Source of the DNA: Candidatus Heimdallarchaeota archaeon LC_3
GTDB lineage: Archaea > Asgardarchaeota > Heimdallarchaeia > Hodarchaeales > LC-3
Length of the DNA: 45,709 nucleotides
Assembly: GCA_001940645.1 (NCBI GenBank)
Contig: MDVS01000071.1
Location: 1 to 45,709 of the forward strand
Direction: 5' to 3'
The translations under genes and the position numbers were made by a program. The notes under the pieces are model-generated. The model saw only the letters and a program-made list of their open reading frames with translations, made no database searches and was not told the DNA's origin. How positions within the stretch are numbered: position 1 is the first letter of the stretch; each line of letters opens with the position of its first letter. Below, piece by piece: positions 1 through 8,970 of this stretch.

Positions 1-24
1 GATTAATATTCGTATGTATTAATC
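1..24. repeat. 8-bp inverted repeat (hairpin or operator) at the left edge
   Basis: GATTAATA at 1-8 is repeated in inverted form as TATTAATC at 17-24, with an 8-nt spacer. It lies about 160 bp before the formate-tetrahydrofolate ligase gene. It could be a terminator of a gene left of the window or an operator. AT-rich repeats of this length also arise by chance in such DNA, so confidence is low. Confidence 0.3.
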
Positions 25-185
25 GAGAAAAAAATATATTCACATACTCTCATGGATTATTGCTGAAGATTTTTGTGTAGTAACTCTTTTTTTTAATTAA
101 AAGTGTGCTTACACTACTTGTTAAGAATTAAAAACGCAAATAAAACTAGGTTAAATAATCAACAATTAATAAATTGGTCATAATA

Positions 186-1877
186 ATGAAATCAAGTCTT
201 GAAATTGCTCAAGAAGCAACAATGCAACACATTGAAAAAATTGCAGCTACAATTGGTCTAACTTCAGATGATATTGATCTATTTGGTAAAAATATCGCGA
301 AAATTTCATTATCAGAGGAAAGAAAAATAGAAATTATGAAGCAACCGAAAGGAAAATATATACTAGTTACCGCCACCAGTCCAACACCTGCTGGAGAAGG
401 GAAAACAACGACCTCTATTGGTTTAACACAAGGACTATCAAAATTAGGATATAAATCGATTGTGACATTGAGACAGCCCTCTTTAGGTCCAGTTTTTGGT
501 ATTAAAGGAGGAGCTGCTGGTGCAGGATACTCCCAAGTATTACCAATGGAACAAATCAACTTGGGATTTACAGGAGACTTTAACAAGATTGAATCAGCAC
601 ATAACCTCCTTTCAGCTATGCTTGATAATCATATTTTTAGGAAAAATAAGCTTGATTTTGATTTAACTACCATTCAATGGAAACGAGTAATGGATATGAA
701 TGATCGAGCTTTACGAGAGATCGTAACCGGATTAGGAGATCCGGCAATCAATGGTGTAGCAAGATCTTCAGGGTTTGATATAACAGCAGCTTCAGAAATC
801 ATGGCTTTAATGGCTTTAGCAAAAGATATACCTGATATGCGAAAAAAATTAGGGCAAATTGTCCTAGGAAGAAACCGTGATGGAAAATTAATAACCGCTG
901 AGCAATTAAAAACAGCAGGTTCAATGGCTGCGTTATTAAAAGATGTTATAAAACCAAATCTAGTTCAAACGATTGAAGGTCAAGCTTGTATTATACATAT
1001 AGGACCGTTCGGAAACATTGCCCATGGTTGTTCATCAGTGGTTGGAGATCAACTTGGAATCCACATGGTTGATTATTTAATAACAGAAGCTGGATTTGGA
1101 TCTGATTTAGGTGCTGAAAAGTTTTTCAATATTAAGTGTAGACAATCAGGTATGTGGCCAGATATGGCAATCCTTGTAACAACCGCTAAAGCCCTGAAAA
1201 TGCATGGCGGTGTTCCTTTCGATAGGGAAAAACTAAAAGAAGAAAATTTACACGCATTAAAAAATGGATTACCGAATTTAGGAAAACACATAGAAAATTT
1301 GCTATCCTTTGGGATTCCTGTAGTGGTTGCTTTGAATTTTTTTCCAACTGATACTGATGCAGAAATTGATATCATAAGAAAATACGTTTCTACTACTGGC
1401 GCAACAGGTTTTGCTGTTAGTAAATGTGTAGCCAATGGAGGAGAAGGAGCTAAAGAATTAGCTAATGAAGTAATCAACATTCTTGCGAATAAATCAACTC
1501 CAAAACCGAAATTTACATATGATATCAATGACGATATTGAGAAAAAAATGGAATCTATAGCTAAAACAATCTATGGTGCCAAAGGAGTAATTATTCCTCC
1601 AAAAGTGCAAAAAAAATTAGATTTGCTAAAGAAGGATGGTTACAATAATTTTCCGGTTGTAATGGCTAAAACTCATTTATCACTTACTGATGATCCAACA
1701 ATAAGAGGTGCTCCAAAAAATTTCTGGATCACTATTGTTGATGTGAGATTGAATGCTGGAGCAGGATTCATTTATCCGATTGTTGGTTCAATACTTACTA
1801 TGCCTGGATTAGGTCCAACGCCTGCTGCAGAGAATATTGATATTGATGATACTGGAAAAATTTCTGGATTATTCTAG
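186..1877 (+). CDS. fhs: Formate-tetrahydrofolate ligase (10-formyl-THF synthetase)
   Basis: Cytosolic enzyme that joins formate to tetrahydrofolate with ATP to give 10-formyl-THF, feeding C1 units to purine synthesis or a folate-type Wood-Ljungdahl branch. The 563-residue product is full length for the family. It has the P-loop-like TPAGEGKTTT near residues 67-76, a QPSLGPVFGIKGGAAG stretch near 100 and the diagnostic C-terminus PGLGPTPAAENIDID...GLF. An in-frame TTG lies 12 nt upstream at 174; I prefer ATG 186 because the family N-terminus begins just there. The gene stands alone; the downstream gene converges, with a 34-nt AT-rich gap containing T-runs that could serve both as terminator. 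Folate-dependent Fhs is patchy in archaea, many of which use methanopterin, so its presence hints at a folate-using lineage or past transfer. Confidence 0.97.
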   Translation: MKSSLEIAQEATMQHIEKIAATIGLTSDDIDLFGKNIAKISLSEERKIEIMKQPKGKYILVTATSPTPAGEGKTTTSIGLTQGLSKLGYKSIVTLRQPSLGPVFGIKGGAAGAGYSQVLPMEQINLGFTGDFNKIESAHNLLSAMLDNHIFRKNKLDFDLTTIQWKRVMDMNDRALREIVTGLGDPAINGVARSSGFDITAASEIMALMALAKDIPDMRKKLGQIVLGRNRDGKLITAEQLKTAGSMAALLKDVIKPNLVQTIEGQACIIHIGPFGNIAHGCSSVVGDQLGIHMVDYLITEAGFGSDLGAEKFFNIKCRQSGMWPDMAILVTTAKALKMHGGVPFDREKLKEENLHALKNGLPNLGKHIENLLSFGIPVVVALNFFPTDTDAEIDIIRKYVSTTGATGFAVSKCVANGGEGAKELANEVINILANKSTPKPKFTYDINDDIEKKMESIAKTIYGAKGVIIPPKVQKKLDLLKKDGYNNFPVVMAKTHLSLTDDPTIRGAPKNFWITIVDVRLNAGAGFIYPIVGSILTMPGLGPTPAAENIDIDDTGKISGLF

Positions 1878-1911
1878 ACATTCTAATAATTTTTTATTAT
1901 TTTACAATAAA

Positions 1912-3129
1912 CTATGAAAGATAATACTTATAGACAGCAACTTGGATTTTTACTTTATTTCTTTTATTAAATTCTAAATAATTAATATTATCTTTTTTTT
2001 TCTTAAACCTTATTATTTTTCTCTTTTTAATTAATTTTTTGAACTTTTTCATTGTATTAGTCTTATATTTTATTTCTAAATTTATTCTAAGATTTCTCTT
2101 CTTCTTGCAATACCCACTATAAATGATAACCGGAACTTCAGGAGTATAAGGATTTATTCCAGTTCTGATTCCTCCTTCAGCAGGATAATTAAATTTCATG
2201 TTTGTATTCGTTGATACTTTGAACGTATAATCTACATTTGGAAATTTTTCATCTGGTTGGATATATAATAATCTAATTTTATAGACCCAGAATTTATTGA
2301 GTAACAAGTTTTGTATGATTTTGTATGATTTGTCTGTTTTGTTTAATTTCCTATGAGAAACTGGAACCTTAAGATTTATCATATCTGATAATGGTTGAAG
2401 TTTCACAAAACCGTCACCTCCTCGGTACCTAAACATTGCTCCCCCAATATTGACCATTGTAGAACTATAGAGATCCTGTTGACTCATAATTTCATTCATT
2501 TGCTCTAAAGGACCATCTGATACGAGATCTCGAGCAGTCGCTTTCCCTCCCTCTAATCTTATATAAAGATTAACATATTTTGAGATTCCTTTATGAGCTG
2601 AACCCATGGTGAAAAGGGCTCTAATTCTATTTTTTGTATCAAAAAATTTTAAATAATATCTTCCTATTATTCCTCCCATTGAATGACCAATTATATCTAA
2701 TTGTTTGAACTCATGAACTAATTCATTCAATATTTCATTCATTATTTTTGTCAAATAATTACAATTAACTTTTAAACCTTGTTGATAGTCATAAAGCTCC
2801 ATTGCAAAAATATTGTGAAAACCGTCGACCCAAAGCTTTCGTACAAGCCAATTCCAAGTTGTATGTGAAGATTTGTAACCGTGAATTAATAAAATTGGTC
2901 TAAAATGTTCAAAATTCTTATGACGACGTGAATGTGCTCCTACATTTGCTACATATCTCCACAAATTCAATTTTTGAGAAATTTTTAACCAATGTGCATC
3001 TAATTCAGCTAATCGAGTTTTACTGTCTACATCTTTAATCTCACTAGGATCAGGTATGTCTTGATCTTCAGTGAAATCTTGTTCAAGATCTTCCCAACCT
3101 ACTTCTGATTTATTTTTTCGTCTAAACAC
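1912..3129 (-). CDS. Alpha/beta-hydrolase, lipase/PGAP1-like
   Basis: Predicted serine hydrolase acting on an ester or acyl substrate. Visible in the 405-residue product: an acidic N-terminus (residues 12-35), the strand and oxyanion-hole motif ILLIHGY at 79-85, the nucleophile elbow GHSMGG with Ser150, an acidic candidate Asp239 in GGDG and His259 in VPVSHRKL, which together make a complete triad in the right order. The last ~100 residues are very rich in Lys and Arg (for example KKFKKLIKKRK) and resemble no hydrolase core; they may bind membrane or nucleic acid. No signal peptide or membrane segment is seen. Convergent with fhs; a TATA-like box lies upstream. Substrate unknown; an esterase or thioesterase role is equally possible. 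Confidence 0.82.
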   Translation of the reverse strand: MFRRKNKSEVGWEDLEQDFTEDQDIPDPSEIKDVDSKTRLAELDAHWLKISQKLNLWRYVANVGAHSRRHKNFEHFRPILLIHGYKSSHTTWNWLVRKLWVDGFHNIFAMELYDYQQGLKVNCNYLTKIMNEILNELVHEFKQLDIIGHSMGGIIGRYYLKFFDTKNRIRALFTMGSAHKGISKYVNLYIRLEGGKATARDLVSDGPLEQMNEIMSQQDLYSSTMVNIGGAMFRYRGGDGFVKLQPLSDMINLKVPVSHRKLNKTDKSYKIIQNLLLNKFWVYKIRLLYIQPDEKFPNVDYTFKVSTNTNMKFNYPAEGGIRTGINPYTPEVPVIIYSGYCKKKRNLRINLEIKYKTNTMKKFKKLIKKRKIIRFKKKKDNINYLEFNKRNKVKIQVAVYKYYLS

Positions 3130-3189
3130 AATATCACATTAATTTCTAAAAATAGAAAAAAAATCTATTGTTCAACATTAATCTTTTTT

Positions 3190-3200
3190 TTTATAAATAC
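3190..3200 (-). promoter_or_regulatory. TATA-like box for the hydrolase gene
   Basis: On the minus strand this reads GTATTTATAAA, about 60-70 nt before the ATG at 3129. An archaeal start site about 25 nt downstream would leave a leader of roughly 35-40 nt. AT-rich background makes single boxes weak evidence. Confidence 0.35.
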
Positions 3201-3268
3201 CTTGTCTTTAATAAAAAATAAGGATTTAAAGAAAAAATACTATTAATAAATAAACAAAATCAACAATT

Positions 3269-3583
3269 TTATTGTAAAATAATTTTGTATGTTTTATAAC
3301 TAACAAAAGTTACAACCAGAACAAATAATGCACCCAAAATGTATACCATTGAAGTCATCATTTGTTGTAAAAAAGCATCTTCCATTAATATTATCGCTAT
3401 ATTAAAAACATAACCAAAGAAAAACATTATTATTAGTGCTATAGCTGCATACCAATATTTGAGGGTTTTAGAGTTTTTTGGAAACAATTTAATAATCTTC
3501 CATGATAAATAAATACAATATAGAAATATTACTGCACCTACAACACTAAATATTATTGATAAATAATCAATATCTTCTAACAT
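3269..3583 (-). CDS. Small membrane protein with three transmembrane segments
   Basis: 104 residues, not recognised. Three hydrophobic helices are visible at about residues 6-30, 44-68 and 75-99, with short polar links (KLFPKNSKTLKYW between the first two). The N-terminus is short and acidic (MLEDIDYL). There is no cysteine or charged motif to suggest an enzyme. It sits between the hydrolase and a divergent gene of unknown function, with a TTTAAA site about 40 nt upstream of the ATG (3626-3631) that could be its promoter. I cannot assign a function. Confidence 0.7.
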   Translation of the reverse strand: MLEDIDYLSIIFSVVGAVIFLYCIYLSWKIIKLFPKNSKTLKYWYAAIALIIMFFFGYVFNIAIILMEDAFLQQMMTSMVYILGALFVLVVTFVSYKTYKIILQ

Positions 3584-3709
3584 AAAATAACAGCAGGAAA
3601 AAAATTACAAGTAAAAACCTTCGATTTAAATGTCTATCCTACCAAAATTTATTATTTAATCTTGCCTACATGATGTTAGAGCATGCTTACCCTAGTTTAG
3701 TCCAGCCTT

Positions 3710-3740
3710 ACTCATTTTTTTACTCAAAATTCTAATGAGT
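3710..3740 (+). promoter_or_regulatory. Hairpin that would bury the start codon of the next gene
   Basis: ACTCATT at 3710-3716 is the exact complement of AATGAGT at 3734-3740, which contains the ATG at 3735-3737. If the transcript starts upstream of 3710, this 7-bp stem with a 17-nt U-rich loop would hide the start codon. No clear Shine-Dalgarno site is visible in the loop. Confidence 0.35.
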
Positions 3741-4283
3741 AAACGATCTGATAAAATTATAGCAAAAGAGCTTAATTTGAATGTACTTAATTCACAAAGA
3801 AAACTAACAATAGCCAATTGGTCTGATTCTCCTTGTGATCTTATCGATCATGATTTGCTCTTTGATGATAAAAAAATTAAGAAGATATGCTATGGATTTG
3901 TAATTATCAATATTGATAATGGAAAAACTACCGGGGGAGAAAAGGAAAATTATCTAGGGAACTTTTTTAGCTATTTGATTTCCAAAAAATGTCCTAATCT
4001 TATGTCAGAGTTAAAAAAAGAGGTTAATAATCTCTTGTTTTGGTCCCAAGATATTATTGACTTATGTACCCAAGAAATAAATAAAAATATTGAGGGTAGA
4101 ATAGCTAATATTATTGAAATGCATCATAATTCGCCAATGGGAGATAGATTAAAAATTGTAAGTAAATTAGCATCAATTTCTAATCCTATTATTAATAACA
4201 GGATTATATCGTATTTCTTACAAAAAGAATTAGGAATAATGAGGAAAAATATAGATATTGTGAAAATAAGAAACCAATTATAA
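3735..4283 (+). CDS. Hypothetical protein, 182 residues
   Basis: Not recognised. The product looks like a soluble alpha/beta protein: a short N-terminal helix, two hydrophobic strands around residues 55-62 (CYGFVIINID) and then a largely helical C-terminal half with several Ile/Asn-rich helices. There is no signal peptide, no membrane segment and no obvious catalytic motif. The ATG at 3735 is the first possible start and overlaps an inverted repeat. It is transcribed away from the small membrane protein upstream and towards the VOC gene downstream, with 44 nt between the stops. Confidence 0.68.
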   Translation: MSKRSDKIIAKELNLNVLNSQRKLTIANWSDSPCDLIDHDLLFDDKKIKKICYGFVIINIDNGKTTGGEKENYLGNFFSYLISKKCPNLMSELKKEVNNLLFWSQDIIDLCTQEINKNIEGRIANIIEMHHNSPMGDRLKIVSKLASISNPIINNRIISYFLQKELGIMRKNIDIVKIRNQL

Positions 4284-4327
4284 TCAAAAGAGTTAATTTT
4301 TTTAAAGAACGCTTTTTATTTTTAAAA

Positions 4328-5623
4328 TTATTCTTCTTCTTCATATTCCTGTTTTAATTCTACCTTTATTTCTGCATTTTTCATTTCTGAAGGAATTAAA
4401 TCCCAACCAGCGCCCGGTAACACTTTTCGTTGTCCTTTTGGGGTTATGTCTAATTCAGTTGGCCATGTCCCTAATTGAGGAAAAGGGTCAATATCTAAAT
4501 TATCAGGATCGAATAAAAGAGGTTTTTTCGAAAAATCTACAGTGAATGATTGAAATTTAATACATATATTGTTCGGATCAAAGACTTCAAAGGAATTAGA
4601 GAATCCATCATAAATTAATTTTGATGTAGCCATTCCAATTGATATGAATCTTTCATATAATAACCATAATTTCTCAGTAGATGAAACTCCAAAAGAAATA
4701 CTATCAGAATTCCATCTCCACCAATAAAAAGGAATTCCAGCATTTTTCTTTTTAATGGACTTTACTGTTGGCCAATAAAAGAATGCAAGTGATAATGATT
4801 CATCAACAGCAAATAAATATAATTTAAATTGGTTATAAGGATCACCAAAACTATTATAGAGTTTAAAACCTAAAAAGTCACGATAAAATTTGATTGTTTC
4901 ATCTAAATTATTCGTAGAAAAAAATAAAATGTGATTATTTGCTTGGAAACTAAAAAATAATTTCTCTTGTTGGACTCTATTGAAATAAGTACCATACGCA
5001 AATTGTCTGAAATCCTCACTTAGTTGTATTTGATCTAATTGATATTCTTTAGGTATATTTATTGATGGTTCCGAAGAAATAATTTTTTCAAATTCAGGAT
5101 TTTTGACAAGAATCGGCCAATATTTCTCCTTAGGAAAAGCCCCCTCATCAGCAATAGCAGATGGAGAAGCATCCATAAACATTGGAAGGTTATAAAGATT
5201 GTAAGTCTGATAGGCAAATTCTAAAGAAATATTATTGATTGGATCAGTAGTATAAATCGAATAAACAAAGCCATGATCCACCACTTCAGTTATTTCTAAT
5301 CCTGCCATTAAATATTTATCACGAAGAAGCCAAAGATCTTCTTCCTTCTCAACACCTATCATTATATGATCAAAAGACCATGTTCCAGAAACAGGTGCTC
5401 CTGGAGCCTTAGGAGGTAAAGGATTGAAAACTTTCCACTCATAAAAACCAATAGAAAATGATTTATCGACAGAAAAAATATATAATTTCCAATCTTTTTG
5501 AATATTCTTTGTAGATAGATACAATGGAAGTCCGAGGAAGTCTCTGTAGTATTCTGTTGTCCTCTCTATGTCATTAGTAATAAAATATGCTGTATGCAAT
5601 CCACCATTAAAAAAATTAAGCAT
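4328..5623 (-). CDS. Tandem VOC-superfamily (glyoxalase/dioxygenase-like) protein
   Basis: A 431-residue product made of two homologous vicinal-oxygen-chelate units. The first starts near residue 8 (LHTAYFITNDIERTTEYYRD, then FLGLPLY), the second near residue 230 (HILFFSTNNLDETIKFYRD, then FLGFKLY). Both show the family pattern of a strand, then a helix with FYRDFLG, then a strand ending in a WKLYIFSVD or FKLYLFAVD motif, and both end in a D...I.L.F strand (NNISLEFAY; NNICIKFQS). VOC proteins use a metal to act on vicinal oxygens; candidate metal residues are His in the first strand of unit one and SFDHIMIG later. In unit two the matching positions look less complete (SDSISFG in place of FDHIMIG), so it may be a structural copy. 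C-terminus ends in an acidic EEEE tail. Substrate unknown. Same strand as the next LLM gene with a 126-nt gap. Confidence 0.82.
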   Translation of the reverse strand: MLNFFNGGLHTAYFITNDIERTTEYYRDFLGLPLYLSTKNIQKDWKLYIFSVDKSFSIGFYEWKVFNPLPPKAPGAPVSGTWSFDHIMIGVEKEEDLWLLRDKYLMAGLEITEVVDHGFVYSIYTTDPINNISLEFAYQTYNLYNLPMFMDASPSAIADEGAFPKEKYWPILVKNPEFEKIISSEPSINIPKEYQLDQIQLSEDFRQFAYGTYFNRVQQEKLFFSFQANNHILFFSTNNLDETIKFYRDFLGFKLYNSFGDPYNQFKLYLFAVDESLSLAFFYWPTVKSIKKKNAGIPFYWWRWNSDSISFGVSSTEKLWLLYERFISIGMATSKLIYDGFSNSFEVFDPNNICIKFQSFTVDFSKKPLLFDPDNLDIDPFPQLGTWPTELDITPKGQRKVLPGAGWDLIPSEMKNAEIKVELKQEYEEEE

Positions 5624-5749
5624 ATTATTGATCTTATTTGAATAATAGGTAAATCATTGTTTATTGACAATTCAACCTATAAAATGAAAAAGAAGGTCTG
5701 TAGATTCAAAATTTAGTAATTGAATTCTATTATGGAATTAAGAAACAAT

Positions 5750-6703
5750 TTAAGATAATTTTGGCAATATTAGCTTACCAAATTCCTGACTAGCTTCATA
5801 ATCATTTCCATAAGGGAACATACATTGAAAATAATCAAATCCCATATCTATTAGATTTTGAAATCTTTCTTGTACTTTTTCAGGTGTACCAATAAACACA
5901 CCATCACTAAATCGCTTTTTATATTCATCTAAGGTTAAGCTTCTCTTTTCTGCTTGATTTTTAAGATTTTGCTCTAATTTATCCTCAGTTTCAGCCATAA
6001 TGACATAAGCAAAGAAGGATTTTCCAATTTCATCAAAATTTCTGTTTTCTTTTTTACAGTGATCCTCCAAAATATCAAGTAACTTCTGGATTTCATCCGG
6101 ATTAGTAAACCATCCAAAATTGCAATAATCAGCATATTTTGCTACCATATTTAAAATACGCTTTTTACCAGTTCCCCCAATAAATATTGGAGGCATGGGT
6201 AGTTGAACTGGTTTTGGTGAAGAAAAGGCGTCTTTTATTTTATGTATTTTTCCTTCAAAAGATGCTTTTGGTTTAATCCAGAGTAATTTTATTATTTGGA
6301 TTGCTTCTTCCAAGCTATCCATTCTATCTTTCCATGTTCCAAAGGGTATTCCATATGCTTTATACTCAATCTCTTTCCATCCTGCGCCAATTCCAAACTC
6401 CAATCTTTCTTCTGAAATCATATCAATAGTTGATGCTATCTTAGCCAGAATTGCAGGATATCGGTAGGAATTACAAGTTACTAAAACACCCAGTCTTAAT
6501 TTCTTTGTTACAGCAGCTAGAGCTGAAAGAAGGGTCCAAGCATCTAAACAATTGAGATTTTCAGATTTATCATGTAAAAAAAAGTGATCTGAACTCCAAA
6601 GAGAATAATATCCAATTTTTTCGGCATCAATAGCTATTTTTTCTATAGTTTTATAGTCAAATCCAAATTGTGGCTCAATTTGTATACCAATCTTAATATT
6701 CAT
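5750..6703 (-). CDS. LLM-class (luciferase-like, probably F420-dependent) oxidoreductase
   Basis: 317-residue TIM-barrel enzyme of the luciferase-like monooxygenase superfamily. Family features in order: KIGIQIEP at the N-terminus, AEKIGYYSLWSSDHFF near 29-43, KLRLGVLVTCNSYRYPAILA near 69-88, the ISEERLEFGIGAGWKEIEY stretch near 97-115, PPIFIGGTGKKR near 172-183 and GTPEKVQERF near 277. In archaea these proteins usually use F420, and many bind it to reduce or oxidise alcohols, pterins or imines; the substrate cannot be read from sequence. Start: ATG 6703, preceded by AAGGATG on the minus strand, a good ribosome binding site. It may be cotranscribed with the VOC gene downstream. Confidence 0.9.
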   Translation of the reverse strand: MNIKIGIQIEPQFGFDYKTIEKIAIDAEKIGYYSLWSSDHFFLHDKSENLNCLDAWTLLSALAAVTKKLRLGVLVTCNSYRYPAILAKIASTIDMISEERLEFGIGAGWKEIEYKAYGIPFGTWKDRMDSLEEAIQIIKLLWIKPKASFEGKIHKIKDAFSSPKPVQLPMPPIFIGGTGKKRILNMVAKYADYCNFGWFTNPDEIQKLLDILEDHCKKENRNFDEIGKSFFAYVIMAETEDKLEQNLKNQAEKRSLTLDEYKKRFSDGVFIGTPEKVQERFQNLIDMGFDYFQCMFPYGNDYEASQEFGKLILPKLS

Positions 6704-6855
6704 TATTTTTACATCCTTAAAAATATAAAGTTTTCTAAATTTTGCTAATGCTAGGAAAATAAAAAAAATTTAAATAAATATTCTTTGAGTTTTAATAAAT
6801 CCTTTGTCTTCACTTTCAGTTAATCTTTGAGAGTTAAATATTAATAGTGAGATCT

Positions 6856-7584
6856 ATGATGACTACAAGTATGGATTACAACGAAAAATCAGTATATCAG
6901 TTTAAAACTTTTGCCCAAATATTTTTTTATGGACATCTTCTTGTATTTGCATTCAATTTTATTGGATTGACAATTATTAGTCAAATAATAGCGATAGTAA
7001 TTACTTTAATGTTTGCTTACGCTATTTATACTAATTCTAATTCTGAAAGATTTAGAAAGGGAATATTTATAGCTTTATTATTTGCGATTGCAGTCATTGT
7101 TGAGAACCTTGGGTTTTTCCTTCCCTCTTCTCTAACAAATGTGAAATCACCAGAAACCGATGAAGAATTTATTTCATGGTTTACATTGCTAGCAAAAGAT
7201 TTACCCCCAATAATTGTATTACTCATCATAGTGACAATTACTGGAGGAGTATCAGCAATTTGGTTTGGTAAATGGTTTAAAATTTATCTTCCTAAGGAAA
7301 TTCCTCAAACAAATGCTTTTCAAATATATGGAATAATTATTATTTTAACAAATGGATTTACTTTATATTCATTTTTTGAGATAATAGATAAATTTGGTAC
7401 AGGGAACGGGACAATAAATAGTGTCGAAGATGTTAGCCTGCTCATTTTTGCATTTACAATAATGAATTTTGTTTTAGGTGTAGTCAAAATTATTGCTATT
7501 TATAAGGTATACAATCGAATAACTATTTTTTATAATATTATGGCCTATAAAGAGCCTGCAGAAGATACTTACAAGGTAAGGTAA
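6856..7584 (+). CDS. Six-helix integral membrane protein, unknown function
   Basis: About 242 residues, not recognised. Hydrophobic segments suitable for membrane helices lie (counted from GTG 6847) near 22-42, 43-62, 72-92, 118-140, 158-178 and 198-222. A loop between the third and fourth carries acidic residues (SPETDEEF). Possible starts are GTG 6847, ATG 6856 and ATG 6859; I chose 6856 because AGTGA at 6846-6850 can serve as its Shine-Dalgarno site. A TATA-like TTTAAATAAATA at 6769-6780 and TTTAATAAAT at 6791-6800 lie upstream. Stands alone, convergent with the transporter gene downstream. Confidence 0.72.
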   Translation: MMTTSMDYNEKSVYQFKTFAQIFFYGHLLVFAFNFIGLTIISQIIAIVITLMFAYAIYTNSNSERFRKGIFIALLFAIAVIVENLGFFLPSSLTNVKSPETDEEFISWFTLLAKDLPPIIVLLIIVTITGGVSAIWFGKWFKIYLPKEIPQTNAFQIYGIIIILTNGFTLYSFFEIIDKFGTGNGTINSVEDVSLLIFAFTIMNFVLGVVKIIAIYKVYNRITIFYNIMAYKEPAEDTYKVR

Positions 7585-7651
7585 ATCAAAAAAAGAAATT
7601 CTCAAAAATTTACATTTCATGATCCAATTTAATAAAAAAAAGAAAACTATA

Positions 7652-8572
7652 TTAGCTACTAGTTATTTCTGATTCTTTGGAATTTTCAATTAAATCATTT
7701 GCAGAAGGATAAGCTGAAATTGGATAGGGTAAGGTGTCTTCTGAAGGATTATTATAGATGAAATAAATCGCGCTTGATAATATCAAAACTGTTCCAATTA
7801 TATGGATCAAACTTATTTGTTCAGCTAACCAAAGAAAAGCAATAAATACAGGAACAACAATGGAAAATGCCATAAACACGCTTGAAACAATTGTGAGACT
7901 TCCTTTTTGAATACCACGCTGTAAAAATACAAAGGCCAAGAATTGTGTAATAATTAAAGCAACAATTGTCCAATGTAAATGTAATTCGTTAATTTTTGGA
8001 ACAGCAATTTTCGCATAAAGACTTGGTAATCCTCCAAGTAATCCACCAATAATTGCCTCGGTTACTCCTAATTGAATGTTCTGTACTGAATATAATATAT
8101 ACCCTATAAAAATAACCAAAACTGCTATTATTATAGATATAAAAATCAATTGTTGTTCATAATAATCCAGTGTAATATTATTATTTCCTGGAACTGAGTA
8201 AAAGACTATGAAAAGGACACCAATGGCTGATAGAGTAATTGCGAGCCATAATTTTCTACCAATCTTTTCTCTGAAAACAACAGTTAATATTAAAGCTAGA
8301 ATTATTGGTCCTATTCCAATAAGTGGTTGAATTATTGATACAGAACTAATAGAAATAGCATAAAATCCAAGAAAGGCACCAATAAAGGTTAATATAGTTC
8401 CAAATATCCAATGAGTAATTGACTTTTGTAATAACCAATTTTTAATTAGATTCTCTTTGTTAGATATTGATTCGAGTGAAAAAGAGTTCTGAAGTGATTT
8501 TTTTTGGATAATTAGTCCTATTTGAAGCATTATAATACCTAAAAAAGCTAATAAAATAGGAAAGATGTTCAT
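7652..8572 (-). CDS. DMT-superfamily transporter, NIPA/EamA-like (copy 1)
   Basis: 306-residue membrane protein with about nine hydrophobic helices. The motif SVSIIQPLIGIGPIILALIL near residue 76 and GLLGGLPSLYAKIAVPK near 176 are typical of the NIPA/EamA branch of the drug/metabolite transporter superfamily; eukaryotic NIPA members move Mg2+, while prokaryotic relatives are mostly uncharacterised. The C-terminal 30 residues are hydrophilic and cytosolic. A clear paralogue lies at 43833-44714 in this window and shares both motifs. Start ATG 8572 is preceded by GGTGCACTA, a Shine-Dalgarno site at the usual spacing. Cargo unknown. Confidence 0.83.
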   Translation of the reverse strand: MNIFPILLAFLGIIMLQIGLIIQKKSLQNSFSLESISNKENLIKNWLLQKSITHWIFGTILTFIGAFLGFYAISISSVSIIQPLIGIGPIILALILTVVFREKIGRKLWLAITLSAIGVLFIVFYSVPGNNNITLDYYEQQLIFISIIIAVLVIFIGYILYSVQNIQLGVTEAIIGGLLGGLPSLYAKIAVPKINELHLHWTIVALIITQFLAFVFLQRGIQKGSLTIVSSVFMAFSIVVPVFIAFLWLAEQISLIHIIGTVLILSSAIYFIYNNPSEDTLPYPISAYPSANDLIENSKESEITSS

Positions 8573-8970
8573 TAGTGCACCAAAAATTGTTAATCAAATG
8601 ATAATGTTGTTAATGTATCCTTTACTGTTACTAATTTCAAGTACTTCGAGTTTATTAAAGGTAATTGAACTTAATTTCATTATTGTAAAATAAATTTTAT
8701 GTATTTATTTGTTGTTTGGGGTAAAAATATTTAACGGTTTTCTATTTTGAATTTACTTTAATTTAAAAATGGTTATTAATTTCTATTTTAATTTATTAAT
8801 ATTAGCCCAAATAAATATATGTCTTCTTCACGCAATATATAAAAACTATATAGTAAAAAATCCGACATTAAATCAAAAAGCTATTGAAATCAATAGAAAG
8901 AAAAGGACTTAATCAGTATTAGTAAAATGAAGGATTAAAATTGAATTAATGAAAATAACCTAGAAAGGAT
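8573..8970. other. Gene-free stretch, no clear content
   Basis: 398 bp between two minus-strand genes. It holds only AT-rich DNA with a perfect ten-base palindrome ACTATATAGT at 8845-8854 and TATA-like tracts (ATATATAAAAAC just before it). No open frame with homology, no RNA-like GC-rich stem. Confidence 0.5.

Noticed and set aside
1073..1528. 151-codon frame antisense to fhs
   Set aside because: Lies fully inside a clearly conserved gene on the other strand; it has no recognisable domain.
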